A DNA stretch of 64,000 bases, taken from Alloactinosynnema sp. L-07 (lineage in GTDB: Bacteria > Actinomycetota > Actinomycetes > Mycobacteriales > Pseudonocardiaceae). Location of the stretch: contig NZ_LN850107.1 of assembly GCF_900070365.1 (NCBI RefSeq), positions 6,696,001-6,760,000 on the forward strand, given 5' to 3'. Positions 1 to 8,401 of the stretch are shown piece by piece. Below the pieces are notes generated by a model. It saw nothing but the letters and a program-made list of their open reading frames with translations. It was not told where the DNA came from and made no database searches. The position numbers were made by a program, and so were the translations under genes. Within the stretch, counting starts at the first letter, position 1. Each line of letters opens with the position of its first letter.

Positions 1-194
1 ACAAGATCAGCGAACTCGTGGTCCGCGCGACCACCGAAGGCCCGTCCCGCTGCCCGTGGGCCGATTTGGCCCTGATCCTCGACACGACGGCGACCCTGTG
101 CCGTCGGGAGGTCCTGCTGAACCCGCGACAGGCCGGAACATTTGGTGCCACACCGCCGATGCCATCAGCGACCGATCATGATCTGGAGGCTTGA
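1..194 (+). CDS. C-terminal part of an unrecognised protein, truncated by window edge
   Basis: An open frame runs from the window edge (first full codon at base 3) to a TGA at 192-194, giving about 63 residues. I recognise no domain; the visible part has two cysteines and a Pro/Thr-rich tail. The TGA directly abuts the ATG of the next gene, and that gene's ribosome binding site lies inside this reading frame, so the two are probably translationally coupled. No function is proposed. Confidence 0.55.
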   Translation, partial: KISELVVRATTEGPSRCPWADLALILDTTATLCRREVLLNPRQAGTFGATPPMPSATDHDLEA

Positions 195-425
195 ATGGCC
201 GATGATGTGCTGCGCGTCGACGGTGTCCGCCAAGAGGGCGACGCCCGTCGGACCGGTTCCTACCGATATGAAGTGGCTGATGGCTGCTTCTTGACGCTGT
301 TCGACGACGGTCGCGTCCGCTTCCTGATCGATCCGCGGCCCGATCGCACGATCCGGGTGGTCAAGTCCAACGAGAGCAACAGGCCCGGCGCGAAGCTGAT
401 CGAGACCAAGTTCAAGGACTCCTGA
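195..425 (+). CDS. Small conserved-looking hypothetical protein, 76 aa
   Basis: A GGAGG sits five bases before the ATG and the start follows the upstream stop with no gap, so this looks like a genuine second gene of an operon. The 76-residue product is soluble, without signal peptide or membrane segment. It has a beta-rich middle (YRYEVADGCFLTLFDDGRVR) and a basic C-terminus. I do not recognise the family. A strong hairpin at 458-494 follows and ends this unit against the convergent hppD gene. Confidence 0.6.
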   Translation: MADDVLRVDGVRQEGDARRTGSYRYEVADGCFLTLFDDGRVRFLIDPRPDRTIRVVKSNESNRPGAKLIETKFKDS

Positions 426-457
426 GACCTGGCCACTTGGCTTCCGGCGCAACGGAA

Positions 458-494
458 GTGGCCCCCCGCCCGGTCGTGCCGGCTGGGGGGCCAC
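458..494. terminator. Bidirectional terminator between the 76-aa gene and hppD
   Basis: GTGGCCCCCC (458-467) and GGGGGGCCAC (485-494) form a perfect 10-bp stem between two convergent genes. There is no U-run, which is usual in high-GC actinobacteria. A second, weaker stem (CTTCCG/CGGAAG) lies just before it. Confidence 0.75.
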
Positions 495-515
495 GCTGCC
501 TCGCGTGCCTCTTGG

Positions 516-1787
<1,272 letters not shown>

Positions 1788-1789
1788 TT

Positions 1790-1845
1790 AGTTGTTTCAC
1801 AGGACAACTTGACTAGTGTTTGGGGCTGAACCACTGGCAAAGTGG
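1790..1845. promoter_or_regulatory. Divergent control region hppD / Lrp regulator with two inverted repeats
   Basis: Two perfect inverted repeats lie between the divergent genes: AGTTGT-N8-ACAACT (1790-1809) and CCACT-N5-AGTGG (1831-1845). They are the most likely binding sites for the adjacent Lrp/AsnC protein, which would place both genes under its control. The assignment is inferred from position and symmetry only. Confidence 0.45.
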
Positions 1846-1869
1846 ACACTGTGACTAGGAGGTGAACCC

Positions 1870-2352
1870 GTGTCTGATGATCACGGAGAGGAACTGGACG
1901 TACTCGATGCGCGACTGCTCCTGCTGCTCACCGACGAGCCCCGGCTGGGCGTGCTCGAATGCTCACGCAGACTCGGCGTGGCGCGCGGCACCGTGCAGGC
2001 GCGGATGGACCGGCTGGAGCGGCGCGGGATCCTCGGCGGGTTCCCGCCCGAACTCGACCTGGCCGCGATGGGCTACGGGCTCACCGCGTTCGCGGTCCTG
2101 GAGATCGCCCAGGGCAAGCGCACGGAGGTCGCCGACCGGCTCAGCGCCATCCCCGAGGTGTGCGAGGTCCACGCCACCACCGGGCAGGGCGACCTGCTCG
2201 TGCGGATGGTGGCGCGCGACAACGCCGACCTGCAGCGGGTGATCGACGGGGTGGTCAACGTCGAGTGGGTGGGCCGGACCTCGACCTCGATCGCGCTGTC
2301 GACGCCGGTGCCGACCAGGGTGCGGCCGCTGCTGGAGCGGATCGTCGGCTGA
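1870..2352 (+). CDS. Lrp/AsnC-family transcriptional regulator
   Basis: Feast/famine-type regulator of 160 residues. The N-terminal winged helix-turn-helix spans about residues 10-60 (LGVLECSRRLGVARGTVQAR holds the recognition helix) and an AsnC-type ligand-binding domain follows at about 75-150. The GTG start is preceded by AGGAGGTGA. It is transcribed away from hppD across a shared region with two inverted repeats, and in actinobacteria such regulators commonly accompany hppD, so tyrosine or a breakdown product is the likely effector (inference). Confidence 0.9.
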   Translation: MSDDHGEELDVLDARLLLLLTDEPRLGVLECSRRLGVARGTVQARMDRLERRGILGGFPPELDLAAMGYGLTAFAVLEIAQGKRTEVADRLSAIPEVCEVHATTGQGDLLVRMVARDNADLQRVIDGVVNVEWVGRTSTSIALSTPVPTRVRPLLERIVG

Positions 2353-2447
2353 GTTGTCGGCGCCACAGCTGATCCACAACAGGATCGCAACAGTGGCGGA
2401 CAAACCTCTCCGGTGACGGCCGAGTGGCCGGGACAGGGAGGAACGTC

Positions 2448-2852
2448 ATGACCAAGCAGACGACCGGGCTGGGCCGGTCGATGATCGCGGCGGCCGGGCT
2501 GATGGTCGGCCTGACCATGCTGAGCGCGGTGCCCGCCACCGCGGCCCCGGCCGCACCGGCGAGCACCCAGACCGCGGCGGTCCAGCAGGTCTTCCTCGGC
2601 TACGAGTACGACGCGTGCTCGGGCTCGCTCAAGGTCAAGAACAAGTACGGCACGTATGTGCCGATCACCCGGGGCGTGTGGACCACCGTCGACGTCGCGA
2701 TCAACGGCGACGGCTACTGGTTCTGGAAGTGCGGCAGCTCGGTGGAGTACTCCCGGGGCGAGCCCAACTACCGGCCGCGGGTGAAGCGGCTGCGGGTCTA
2801 CCACAGCACCCAGAGCAGCAGCATCACCTGGAAGTGCTACGACCTGCTGTGA
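2448..2852 (+). CDS. Small secreted protein of unknown function
   Basis: A 134-residue protein with a typical Sec signal peptide: basic start, hydrophobic stretch at about 10-28 (IAAAGLMVGLTMLSAVPATA) and an Ala-x-Ala cleavage site near 30. The mature part is rich in Tyr and Trp, has three cysteines and looks beta-structured. I chose the ATG at 2448 because GGGAGGAACGTC precedes it. The family is not recognised. It stands alone, followed by a strong terminator at 2861-2887. Confidence 0.75.
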   Translation: MTKQTTGLGRSMIAAAGLMVGLTMLSAVPATAAPAAPASTQTAAVQQVFLGYEYDACSGSLKVKNKYGTYVPITRGVWTTVDVAINGDGYWFWKCGSSVEYSRGEPNYRPRVKRLRVYHSTQSSSITWKCYDLL

Positions 2853-2860
2853 CGCGCGGA

Positions 2861-2887
2861 CGGCCGCCGGTGGCGCACCGGCGGCCG
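2861..2887. terminator. Hairpin between convergent genes
   Basis: CGGCCGCCGGTG and CACCGGCGGCCG form a perfect 12-bp stem with a 3-base loop. It lies between the secreted protein and the convergent membrane-protein gene and can serve both strands. Confidence 0.8.
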
Positions 2888-2891
2888 GTCG

Positions 2892-3446
2892 TCACCGCGC
2901 GGCTTCGTGGAGCAACTGGGCGACCGGGGTCACCGCGACCTTGCCGTCGACCTCGACGTACTTCAGCCTGCGTCGGCCGCGGGTGACGATGCTGGCGTTG
3001 TAGCGGCGGGGGAGCGCCCAGAACAGGATGACCAGCTGGAACTGGTAGAGCTCCAGGTACACGCCGTCGATGTCCCGCCAGGTCGACGCGAACCTGATGG
3101 CGCCGGACGAGCGGGTCAGCACCATGCCCTGCTCGGAGAAGTAGAACGCCTGCTTCCTGTAGGCGCCGATGGCCATGTACCCGCACAGGGCGGCCACGCC
3201 GCCGAAGACCAGGATGAGGATGATCGTCGTCAGGTCCCAGGTCGTCGTCGAGACGAACGGGGCAGGCGCGACCATCCCGAAGAACATCACCGCGCCGAAC
3301 CACCAGAAGATCGCGTGCATTCGGCGATTCGGGTGCTGAAACCGGATGGCGAACGGCCCCAGGCCGAGGGCGTCGGCCCGTTTGGTGACGTTCTGGGGGA
3401 CCGCGATGGGGGCGATGGACTGCTGATGGTCGGACACGACTGTCAC
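2892..3446 (-). CDS. Two-pass membrane protein, possibly DUF6585-like
   Basis: A 184-residue protein with two adjacent membrane helices at about 46-66 and 72-94 and a C-terminal cytoplasmic region resembling a PH-like fold (residues about 100-175, with FSEQGMVLTRSSGAIRF). That arrangement recalls the actinobacterial DUF6585 group, but this is a recollection and not a computed match. GTG codons at 3446 and 3437 are both possible starts and neither has a good Shine-Dalgarno sequence. It stands alone. Confidence 0.7.
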   Translation of the reverse strand: MTVVSDHQQSIAPIAVPQNVTKRADALGLGPFAIRFQHPNRRMHAIFWWFGAVMFFGMVAPAPFVSTTTWDLTTIILILVFGGVAALCGYMAIGAYRKQAFYFSEQGMVLTRSSGAIRFASTWRDIDGVYLELYQFQLVILFWALPRRYNASIVTRGRRRLKYVEVDGKVAVTPVAQLLHEAAR

Positions 3447-3575
3447 GATGTCACTGGTGGGTGACGCCGTAAAGATCGAAAGGAGTCAGGTTCGGATCTT
3501 GAACCAGACTCAGGAGCGATCCGGCCACCGGAGCGTCGCGCGTCCGCCTTGCGTTCTGTCCCGAGGCGCGACGGG

Positions 3576-3938
3576 TCAAATGGCGAGCCGCTCGCGATCG
3601 ATCTCCGGCGCGGTGACGGTGATGCCGTGGTCTTCGAAGTCGGCCACGAGCTTCAACTTCCCGCCCAAGGCGGTGACATACCGGCTCAGGGTGTCGACCT
3701 CCATCTGGCCGACCTCACCATTCTCGAGCTGGCTGACCCGTGGCTGGCTTACTCCCATGCGCTCGGCGATCTCGGCTTGCGAGATACCGACCTCCTTGCG
3801 GAGCTGGGCGAGCCGGAAGCCGAGGACGTATGCCTGCGTTCGGGTGCGCGCCACGGCCCGCGCGGTCTCCACGTCGCGACCGCTCGACCCGTCATGTTCG
3901 GCCTTGGCGGCTTTCGCGTCCTTCCATGACCTGGTCAT
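3576..3938 (-). CDS. HigA-type XRE antitoxin (orphan)
   Basis: A 120-residue DNA-binding protein. A Cro/C1-type helix-turn-helix spans about residues 40-95 (ISQAEIAERMGVSQPRVSQL), and the C-terminus continues into the beta strand typical of HigA/HigB-associated antitoxins. GGAGGG lies nine bases before the ATG. The ATG overlaps the stop of a 28-codon relic of a HigB-like toxin (ATGA), so the toxin has been deleted and the antitoxin is now an orphan. A palindrome at 4031-4046 is its probable operator. Adopting a new regulatory role is possible but not shown. Confidence 0.85.
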   Translation of the reverse strand: MTRSWKDAKAAKAEHDGSSGRDVETARAVARTRTQAYVLGFRLAQLRKEVGISQAEIAERMGVSQPRVSQLENGEVGQMEVDTLSRYVTALGGKLKLVADFEDHGITVTAPEIDRERLAI

Positions 3939-4021
3939 CGGTCAAGCCCTCCTTCCATACTCCGCAGATGCTGCGTGTACCTCTCGACCTCTGCGTGCAG
4001 CTGGATCTCCCATGCGGACAT
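3935..4021 (-). pseudogene. Internally deleted HigB/RelE-type toxin remnant (28 codons)
   Basis: Reading leftward from the ATG at 4019-4021, the frame begins MSAWEIQLHAEVE, the usual N-terminus of actinobacterial HigB-like toxins (normally about 110-120 residues). It then runs directly into what looks like the C-terminal helix (RYTQHLRS) and stops at 3935-3937, overlapping the antitoxin start by ATGA. The catalytic core is absent. An in-frame deletion that kept coupling to the antitoxin is the simplest reading. There is no Shine-Dalgarno sequence before the ATG, and a TATATT element ends about eight bases upstream, so it may be translated from a leaderless mRNA. Confidence 0.6.
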
Positions 4022-4030
4022 TTGACGAAT

Positions 4031-4046
4031 ATAAGGCTACTCTTAT
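4031..4046. promoter_or_regulatory. Probable antitoxin operator
   Basis: ATAAG-N6-CTTAT is a perfect inverted repeat overlapping the probable -10 region of the toxin-relic/antitoxin unit. Autoregulation by XRE antitoxins through such palindromes is usual; the assignment here is by position. Confidence 0.5.
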
Positions 4047-4096
4047 GCCGTCCGCCAATCCAGACCCAGATCAGTCGAGACGGCCGCCAACGACTA

Positions 4097-4126
4097 GGCC
4101 GCCGGTGGGAGTTCCCACCGGCGGCC
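4097..4126 (-). terminator. greA terminator
   Basis: GGCCGCCGGTGGGA and its exact complement form a 14-bp stem with a two-base loop, just downstream of the greA stop codon on the minus strand. Confidence 0.85.
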
Positions 4127-4147
4127 TCGACTCGTCAGGGCGTCAGA

Positions 4148-4633
4148 TCAGCCGCTGTACGGAACCGCCTTCGTCAGCGTGACCTTCTGGGTCTTGCCGT
4201 TGGGCAGGGCGTACTCCCGGGTCTCGCCTTCCTTGGCACCTAGCAAGGCGCGACCCAGCGGGGACTCCGGCGAGTAGACCTCCAGCCCGCCCTCGCCGCC
4301 CTCTTCCCGAGTGGCGAGCAGGAACTGCTCCTCATCGTCGTCCCCATAGCGGACCGTCAACACCATGCCCGGCTGGGCGACGCCGTCGACGGTCGGCGCC
4401 TCGCCGACCTTGGCGCCGCGTAGCAGTTCCTGCAGGTGGCGGATCCGAGCCTCCTGCTGGCCCTGCTCCTCGCGGGCGGCGTGGTAACCCCCGTTCTCCT
4501 TGAGGTCACCTTCCTCGCGGCTGGTGTTGATCTTCTGCGCGATGACCGGGCGGTTCTCAATCAGCTCGTCGAGCTCGTGCTTGAGCCGGTTGTAGGCCTC
4601 CTGGGTCAACCAGGTCACCTGGGTGTCGCTCAC
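4148..4633 (-). CDS. greA: Transcription elongation factor GreA
   Basis: Rescues backtracked RNA polymerase by stimulating transcript cleavage. The product is about 161 residues: an N-terminal antiparallel coiled coil (residues about 1-78) with the acidic tip in [20 protein letters not shown], and a C-terminal FKBP-like domain containing [14 protein letters not shown]. The start is ambiguous among TTG 4642, GTG 4639 and GTG 4633; I chose 4633 because GAGGAG is then nine bases away and the protein begins MSDTQVTWL. Proximity to a DUF4307 gene and mca is common in actinobacteria. Terminators lie on both sides, so it is a single-gene unit. Confidence 0.95.
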   Translation of the reverse strand: MSDTQVTWLTQEAYNRLKHELDELIENRPVIAQKINTSREEGDLKENGGYHAAREEQGQQEARIRHLQELLRGAKVGEAPTVDGVAQPGMVLTVRYGDDDEEQFLLATREEGGEGGLEVYSPESPLGRALLGAKEGETREYALPNGKTQKVTLTKAVPYSG

Positions 4634-4711
4634 GGTCACCAACTCCTCGTCGTACTCCGGGCCCGTGGTTACGGGCCGGCAGCTCCGGGCTGGCGAGCGC
4701 GCCCGGAATGG

Positions 4712-4738
4712 AAAAACACGGCCCGCCTAGGGGCCGTG
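4712..4738 (-). terminator. Intrinsic terminator of the DUF4307 gene
   Basis: On the minus strand, CACGGCCC-N6-GGGCCGTG is followed directly by five T residues, which is a classical factor-independent terminator and rare in this GC-rich window. It separates the DUF4307 gene from greA. Confidence 0.85.
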
Positions 4739-4814
4739 CAGGTAGACGAGCTTACCACGAACAGGCGTGCTAACCTGACCGTTTTGTCCGATTTTAAGAT
4801 GATAAGGACGCAGT

Positions 4815-5255
4815 TCACCCCGTTGGCGGCTGTGTGGTGGACAGGTATTCCGGCACCTGGTAGGAGCATCCGAAGATGTCGGCCGTCACCGGTTCGGTGG
4901 AACTCACGATGACCGTCGTCACCCGGACGCGGTCGGGACCGGGGGCGATGTAGACCTCTTTGCGCCCGCCTTCGCCGCCGTCGAGCGAGCGGGTACGCAC
5001 GATGCACACCGCGGCCCGGTCTGGGGTCTCGCGGGTCACGTCGAACACCAGCTGCATCTGGTTGCCGGGCAGGTTGCTGAACGACGTCCGCTCGGCCTCG
5101 ATCGGCGCCGTGCCGAGGTTCTGGTAAGCCAGGTACGCGACCACGCCACCCACGGCGAGGCCCGCGGCGATCATCAGCGTCGTGGCACGCCGGGACCTGC
5201 GGGCCGGTGGTTTCCCGTAGCGGCCCTCTGGTAGCGCGCGACCGGCCACGGTCAT
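4815..5255 (-). CDS. DUF4307 membrane-anchored protein
   Basis: A 146-residue protein with a basic N-terminus, one membrane segment at about 27-45 ([19 protein letters not shown]) and an extracytoplasmic domain of about 100 residues containing two cysteines. This layout and its position divergent from mca and close to greA match the actinobacterial DUF4307 family, whose function is unknown. The ATG at 5253-5255 is preceded by AGGAGG with good spacing. The conserved link with mca suggests a role near thiol or envelope metabolism, but that is only contextual. Confidence 0.85.
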   Translation of the reverse strand: MTVAGRALPEGRYGKPPARRSRRATTLMIAAGLAVGGVVAYLAYQNLGTAPIEAERTSFSNLPGNQMQLVFDVTRETPDRAAVCIVRTRSLDGGEGGRKEVYIAPGPDRVRVTTVIVSSTEPVTADIFGCSYQVPEYLSTTQPPTG

Positions 5256-5382
5256 CCGGGGACCTCCTGTGCACGGTTCTCCGACCGGCGGGAACAATGG
5301 ACCCACCGCGACGCGTTCAGCTATCCGGGTCGAAGTATCCGCTAGGCGCGGGACACCCGACGCGAGGGGGCAGAGAGAGGTC

Positions 5383-6264
5383 ATGGCCGAGAAGATGCGC
5401 CTGATGGCAGTGCACGCCCATCCCGACGACGAGTCGAGCAAGGGCGCCGCCACGATGGCGAAATACGTGGCCGAAGGTCACGAGGTCATGGTCGTCACCT
5501 GCACGGGTGGCGAGCGCGGCGACATCCTCAACCCGGCGATGGACCGGCCGGAGGTGCACGCCGACATCCCGTCGGTGCGCCGCGCGGAGATGGCCAAGGC
5601 GGCCGAGATCCTCGGGGTCCAGCACCGCTGGCTCGGCTTTGTCGACTCCGGCCTGCCCGAGGGCGACCCGCTGCCGCCGCTGCCCGACGGCTGCTTCGCG
5701 CTGGTGCCGCTGGCGGAGTCCGTCCCGCCGCTGGTCGAGGCGATCCGCGACTTCAAGCCGCACGTGATCCTCACCTACGACGAGAACGGCGGCTACCCGC
5801 ACCCGGACCACATCCGGTGCCACGAGGTCTCCGTCGCGGCCTTCGACGCCGCAGGTGACCCCGAGTTGTACCCGTCGGCCGGTGAGCCGTGGTCGCCGCT
5901 GAAGCTGTACTACATGCACGGCTTCTCCCGCGCCCGCCTGGTCGTGATGCACGACGCGCTGCTGGCCGCCGGTCTCGAATCGCCCTACGGCGAGTGGATC
6001 GACAACTGGAAGCCCGAGAACGGCGACATCTCCGACCGCATCACCACCAAGATCGAATGCGCCGAGTACTTCGAGGTCCGCGACGCCGCGCTGCTGGCGC
6101 ACGCGACCCAGATCGACCCGGACAGCCGCTGGTTCGCCGTGCCGCTGGAGATCCAGCGGTCGGTGTGGCCGCATGAGGACTACGAGCTGGTCCGCTCCCT
6201 GGTGGACAGCACCCTGCCCGAGGACGACCTGTTCGCGGGCGTCGCGGAGAAGGTGTCCCTGTGA
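5383..6264 (+). CDS. mca: Mycothiol S-conjugate amidase
   Basis: Zinc amidase that cleaves mycothiol-toxin conjugates into a mercapturic acid for export and GlcN-inositol for recycling. The 293-residue protein has the LmbE/PIG-L fold with HAHPDDES at residues 11-18 and HPDH at 140-143, which supply the zinc ligands and catalytic Asp. It is longer than MshB and contains the C-terminal Mca region ([12 protein letters not shown]). The ATG at 5383 follows AGAGAGG. Its stop overlaps the next start (GTGA). Its presence shows that the organism makes mycothiol. Confidence 0.95.
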   Translation: MAEKMRLMAVHAHPDDESSKGAATMAKYVAEGHEVMVVTCTGGERGDILNPAMDRPEVHADIPSVRRAEMAKAAEILGVQHRWLGFVDSGLPEGDPLPPLPDGCFALVPLAESVPPLVEAIRDFKPHVILTYDENGGYPHPDHIRCHEVSVAAFDAAGDPELYPSAGEPWSPLKLYYMHGFSRARLVVMHDALLAAGLESPYGEWIDNWKPENGDISDRITTKIECAEYFEVRDAALLAHATQIDPDSRWFAVPLEIQRSVWPHEDYELVRSLVDSTLPEDDLFAGVAEKVSL

Positions 6265-6485
6265 TTCCCATCCCGGTTTTCGAGACAGTCGCCCTGACCC
6301 AGACAGCGCCGCCGACGCCCGCCGACCCGGGCGGGCAGGGCGAGGACTTCGGCAAGTCCTCGCCGCTGGGCTTCCTGATCCTGATCCTGTTCTTCGTCGC
6401 GGTGGCGTTCCTGATCCGCTCGATGACGAAGCATTTGAAGCGGGTGCCGGAGAGCTTCGACCCGCCGGAAGAGAAGACCGACTAG
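6261..6485 (+). CDS. Small single-pass membrane protein coupled to mca
   Basis: A 74-residue protein starting with GTG that overlaps the mca stop by four bases, so it is translationally coupled. It has a Pro/Gly-rich N-terminus, one strong membrane helix at about 36-53 ([17 protein letters not shown]) and a short basic then acidic tail. Small membrane proteins of this kind are often found after mca in actinobacteria; the function is unknown. Confidence 0.8.
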   Translation: MIPIPVFETVALTQTAPPTPADPGGQGEDFGKSSPLGFLILILFFVAVAFLIRSMTKHLKRVPESFDPPEEKTD

Positions 6486-6493
6486 TACTTGGT

Positions 6494-6973
6494 TCAGCCG
6501 TCGGCGGCGCGTTCCAGTTCGGCTATGTCGATCTTCTTCATCTGCATCATCGCCTGGGTGGCGCGGGCGGCGCGGGCCGGGTCCGGGTCGCTGGTGAGTT
6601 CGAGGAGCCGGGTCGGCACGACCTGCCAGGACAGGCCGAACCTGTCCTTCAACCAGCCGCACGGCCCTTCCTCGCCGCCCGCGGACAGCGCGGTCCAGTA
6701 GTGGTCGACCTCGGCCTGGTCCTGGCAGGTGACCTGGAACGACACCGCCTCGGAGAAGGTGAACTCCGGGCCTGCGTTCAGGGCGGTGAACGCGACGCCG
6801 TCGAGCTCGAAGGCGACCGTCAGGACCTCACCTTCGGCGACGGGCATGTCCGGTCCGTAGTAGGTGGTCTCGGTGATCTTGGAGTTGGGGAAGACCGAGC
6901 AGTAGAACTCGGCGGCCTCCTGGCCCGTCATGTTGAACCAGAGGCACGGGGTGATGTTCGTCGTCGACGCCAT
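6494..6973 (-). CDS. VOC-superfamily (PhnB-like) protein
   Basis: A 159-residue protein of the PhnB/3-demethylubiquinone-methyltransferase-like branch of the glyoxalase fold, recognised by ITPCLWFNMTGQEAAEFY at the start, GLSWQVVPTRL late in the domain and the final ATQAMMQMKKIDIAELE. Such proteins are usually called 3-demethylubiquinone-9 3-methyltransferases, but no such activity should be assumed. The ATG at 6973 shares its A with the stop of the nucleotidyltransferase gene upstream (TGATG), and GGAG lies six bases before it. It is the last gene of the RNA-repair operon, possibly only carried along. Confidence 0.85.
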   Translation of the reverse strand: MASTTNITPCLWFNMTGQEAAEFYCSVFPNSKITETTYYGPDMPVAEGEVLTVAFELDGVAFTALNAGPEFTFSEAVSFQVTCQDQAEVDHYWTALSAGGEEGPCGWLKDRFGLSWQVVPTRLLELTSDPDPARAARATQAMMQMKKIDIAELERAADG

Positions 6974-7767
6974 CACACGCTCCTTTCGTCAGCCCCTCCA
7001 CTCTGGTCGACCGGCCGCGCCCCCGCATGACCAAGTCGGACGCGGACAACGAGATCGTGAACGCGTTCGGCGACCGTCGGCTGTTCGGGAAGGACGGTCG
7101 CCGATCGCGCGGCTTCCAGTTCCGCGTGCAGGCCAGCGAGATCGACCTCGATCCGCGCTCGCGGGGGAGCAGCGGCGGGCAGGGCGAGGTGCTCGCCTTC
7201 GCGTTTGGCGGCGATCAGGTCCGGCAGATAGGCGGGACCGCCGAGGTTGGGCAGGCAGGCATCGACGGTGCCGGTGCGCATCAGGTGCAGGCCGGTGAGA
7301 AGCGCGCGGAAGGTGCAGAGCAGGGGTTTGATCTCGCCGACGCTCTCGAACAGCGCCCACTGGCTGCGCGCGAAACCCTGGTAGTGGTGGGCATGCCTGC
7401 TGGTCAGCAGCCCGGGTGCCAGGTTGACCAGTTCCCGATGCGTCTCGCTGGAGTGCACGACCAGCGGCGACAGCAGTTGTTCGAGCACGTAGCCGTTGGG
7501 CTTCAGCAGCAGGCGGGCGAACTTGATCAGGTCGTGGGTGACCAGGTCGATCTCCACGCCGTCGCGGGTCCACGTGCGGTCGACGGTGTCCGGGCCCACC
7601 CGCAAGCCCACGACCTCCTCGACCGAGAGCAGGTGCACGCCGCGCAGGTCGACGTCGGAGTCGGTGGAGGGGAAGCCGTAGAGGTGGGCGCCGGAGACGG
7701 TCGCGAACAGCAGTGGCGGGGTCGCGGCGGCGACCACCTCGCTCAGGTCAGGAACCGTGATCGGCAT
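6973..7767 (-). CDS. RlaP-like nucleotidyltransferase, copy 1 (RNA-repair operon)
   Basis: A 264-residue protein with a DNA polymerase beta-type nucleotidyltransferase core near the N-terminus: GAHLYGFPSTDSDVDLRG (residues about 26-43) gives the GS/GA motif and the two metal-binding Asp residues. The rest is helical and of the RlaP type (RNA ligase-associated pol-beta family). GGAGG precedes the ATG. It overlaps the second nucleotidyltransferase gene by 20 bases and the VOC gene by one. Its likely role is to add nucleotides to, or otherwise process, RNA ends before sealing by Pnkp; this is inferred from family and context. Confidence 0.85.
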   Translation of the reverse strand: MPITVPDLSEVVAAATPPLLFATVSGAHLYGFPSTDSDVDLRGVHLLSVEEVVGLRVGPDTVDRTWTRDGVEIDLVTHDLIKFARLLLKPNGYVLEQLLSPLVVHSSETHRELVNLAPGLLTSRHAHHYQGFARSQWALFESVGEIKPLLCTFRALLTGLHLMRTGTVDACLPNLGGPAYLPDLIAAKREGEHLALPAAAPPRARIEVDLAGLHAELEAARSATVLPEQPTVAERVHDLVVRVRLGHAGARPVDQSGGADERSV

Positions 7768-8401
7768 GCAGCGACCTCCTTCGTACCGAGACCAGCCAGT
7801 CCTCGACCCGGCGCGTGTCCGGCTCGACCGGCAGCGGGCCCTCCGCGCGGGCGATGTCCGCGCGCAAAGCTTCCGACCAGCGCAAACACTCCGCCAACGG
7901 CACCTCCCCGGCCCGCACCGACAGCAGTCGATCCCGTTCCGGGCGCATGTCGATGCGCAGTTCGCCGGTGGTGAGCAGGGTTCGGCAGACCAGCAGCAGG
8001 CGCAGGGCGTGCATGACCTGCTTCCAGTTCGGGTCCGTCGCCCGGGTCGCCCGCGCGAACTGCTGGGCCGTGGCGCGCTCGTAGCTCGTGCTGACCCGCT
8101 GGGACAGGAACGCGGGCAGCAGGTCCCGCAGCTCGGTCCCGATCGGCGTGCACACCTCCACCAACTCGCTCACCAGCAGTTCCAACGCCGTCGGGTTCCC
8201 GCGCAGGCCGAGCAGGCAGAAGTGTTCGACCTCCCAGCTCACCTGTTCCGCGGCCGGTCCGTCCACACTGGACGGAGGTTTCTCCAGTCGCCAGAAGGAC
8301 TCCGTGGGTGCGACGAAGACGCCGCGGCGGTCCTCGTCGGAGGACGCCGTGGCCAGGCCGTAGGCGTGGGAGCCCATGACCGCGGACAAGACCAGGTTCA
8401 C
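7748..8401 (-). CDS. RlaP-like nucleotidyltransferase, copy 2 (RNA-repair operon)
   Basis: A 217-residue protein with the same nucleotidyltransferase signature as its neighbour: GSHAYGLATASSDEDRRGVF at residues about 10-29, again with an Asp-x-Asp pair. The two proteins are clearly different in sequence beyond this motif, so they are not a recent tandem duplicate. The GTG start at 8399-8401 overlaps the pnkp stop (GTGA), and no other start lies near the conserved motif. Two RlaP-like enzymes may act on different RNA ends or as a heterodimer (inference). Confidence 0.85.
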   Translation of the reverse strand: MNLVLSAVMGSHAYGLATASSDEDRRGVFVAPTESFWRLEKPPSSVDGPAAEQVSWEVEHFCLLGLRGNPTALELLVSELVEVCTPIGTELRDLLPAFLSQRVSTSYERATAQQFARATRATDPNWKQVMHALRLLLVCRTLLTTGELRIDMRPERDRLLSVRAGEVPLAECLRWSEALRADIARAEGPLPVEPDTRRVEDWLVSVRRRSLHADHGS

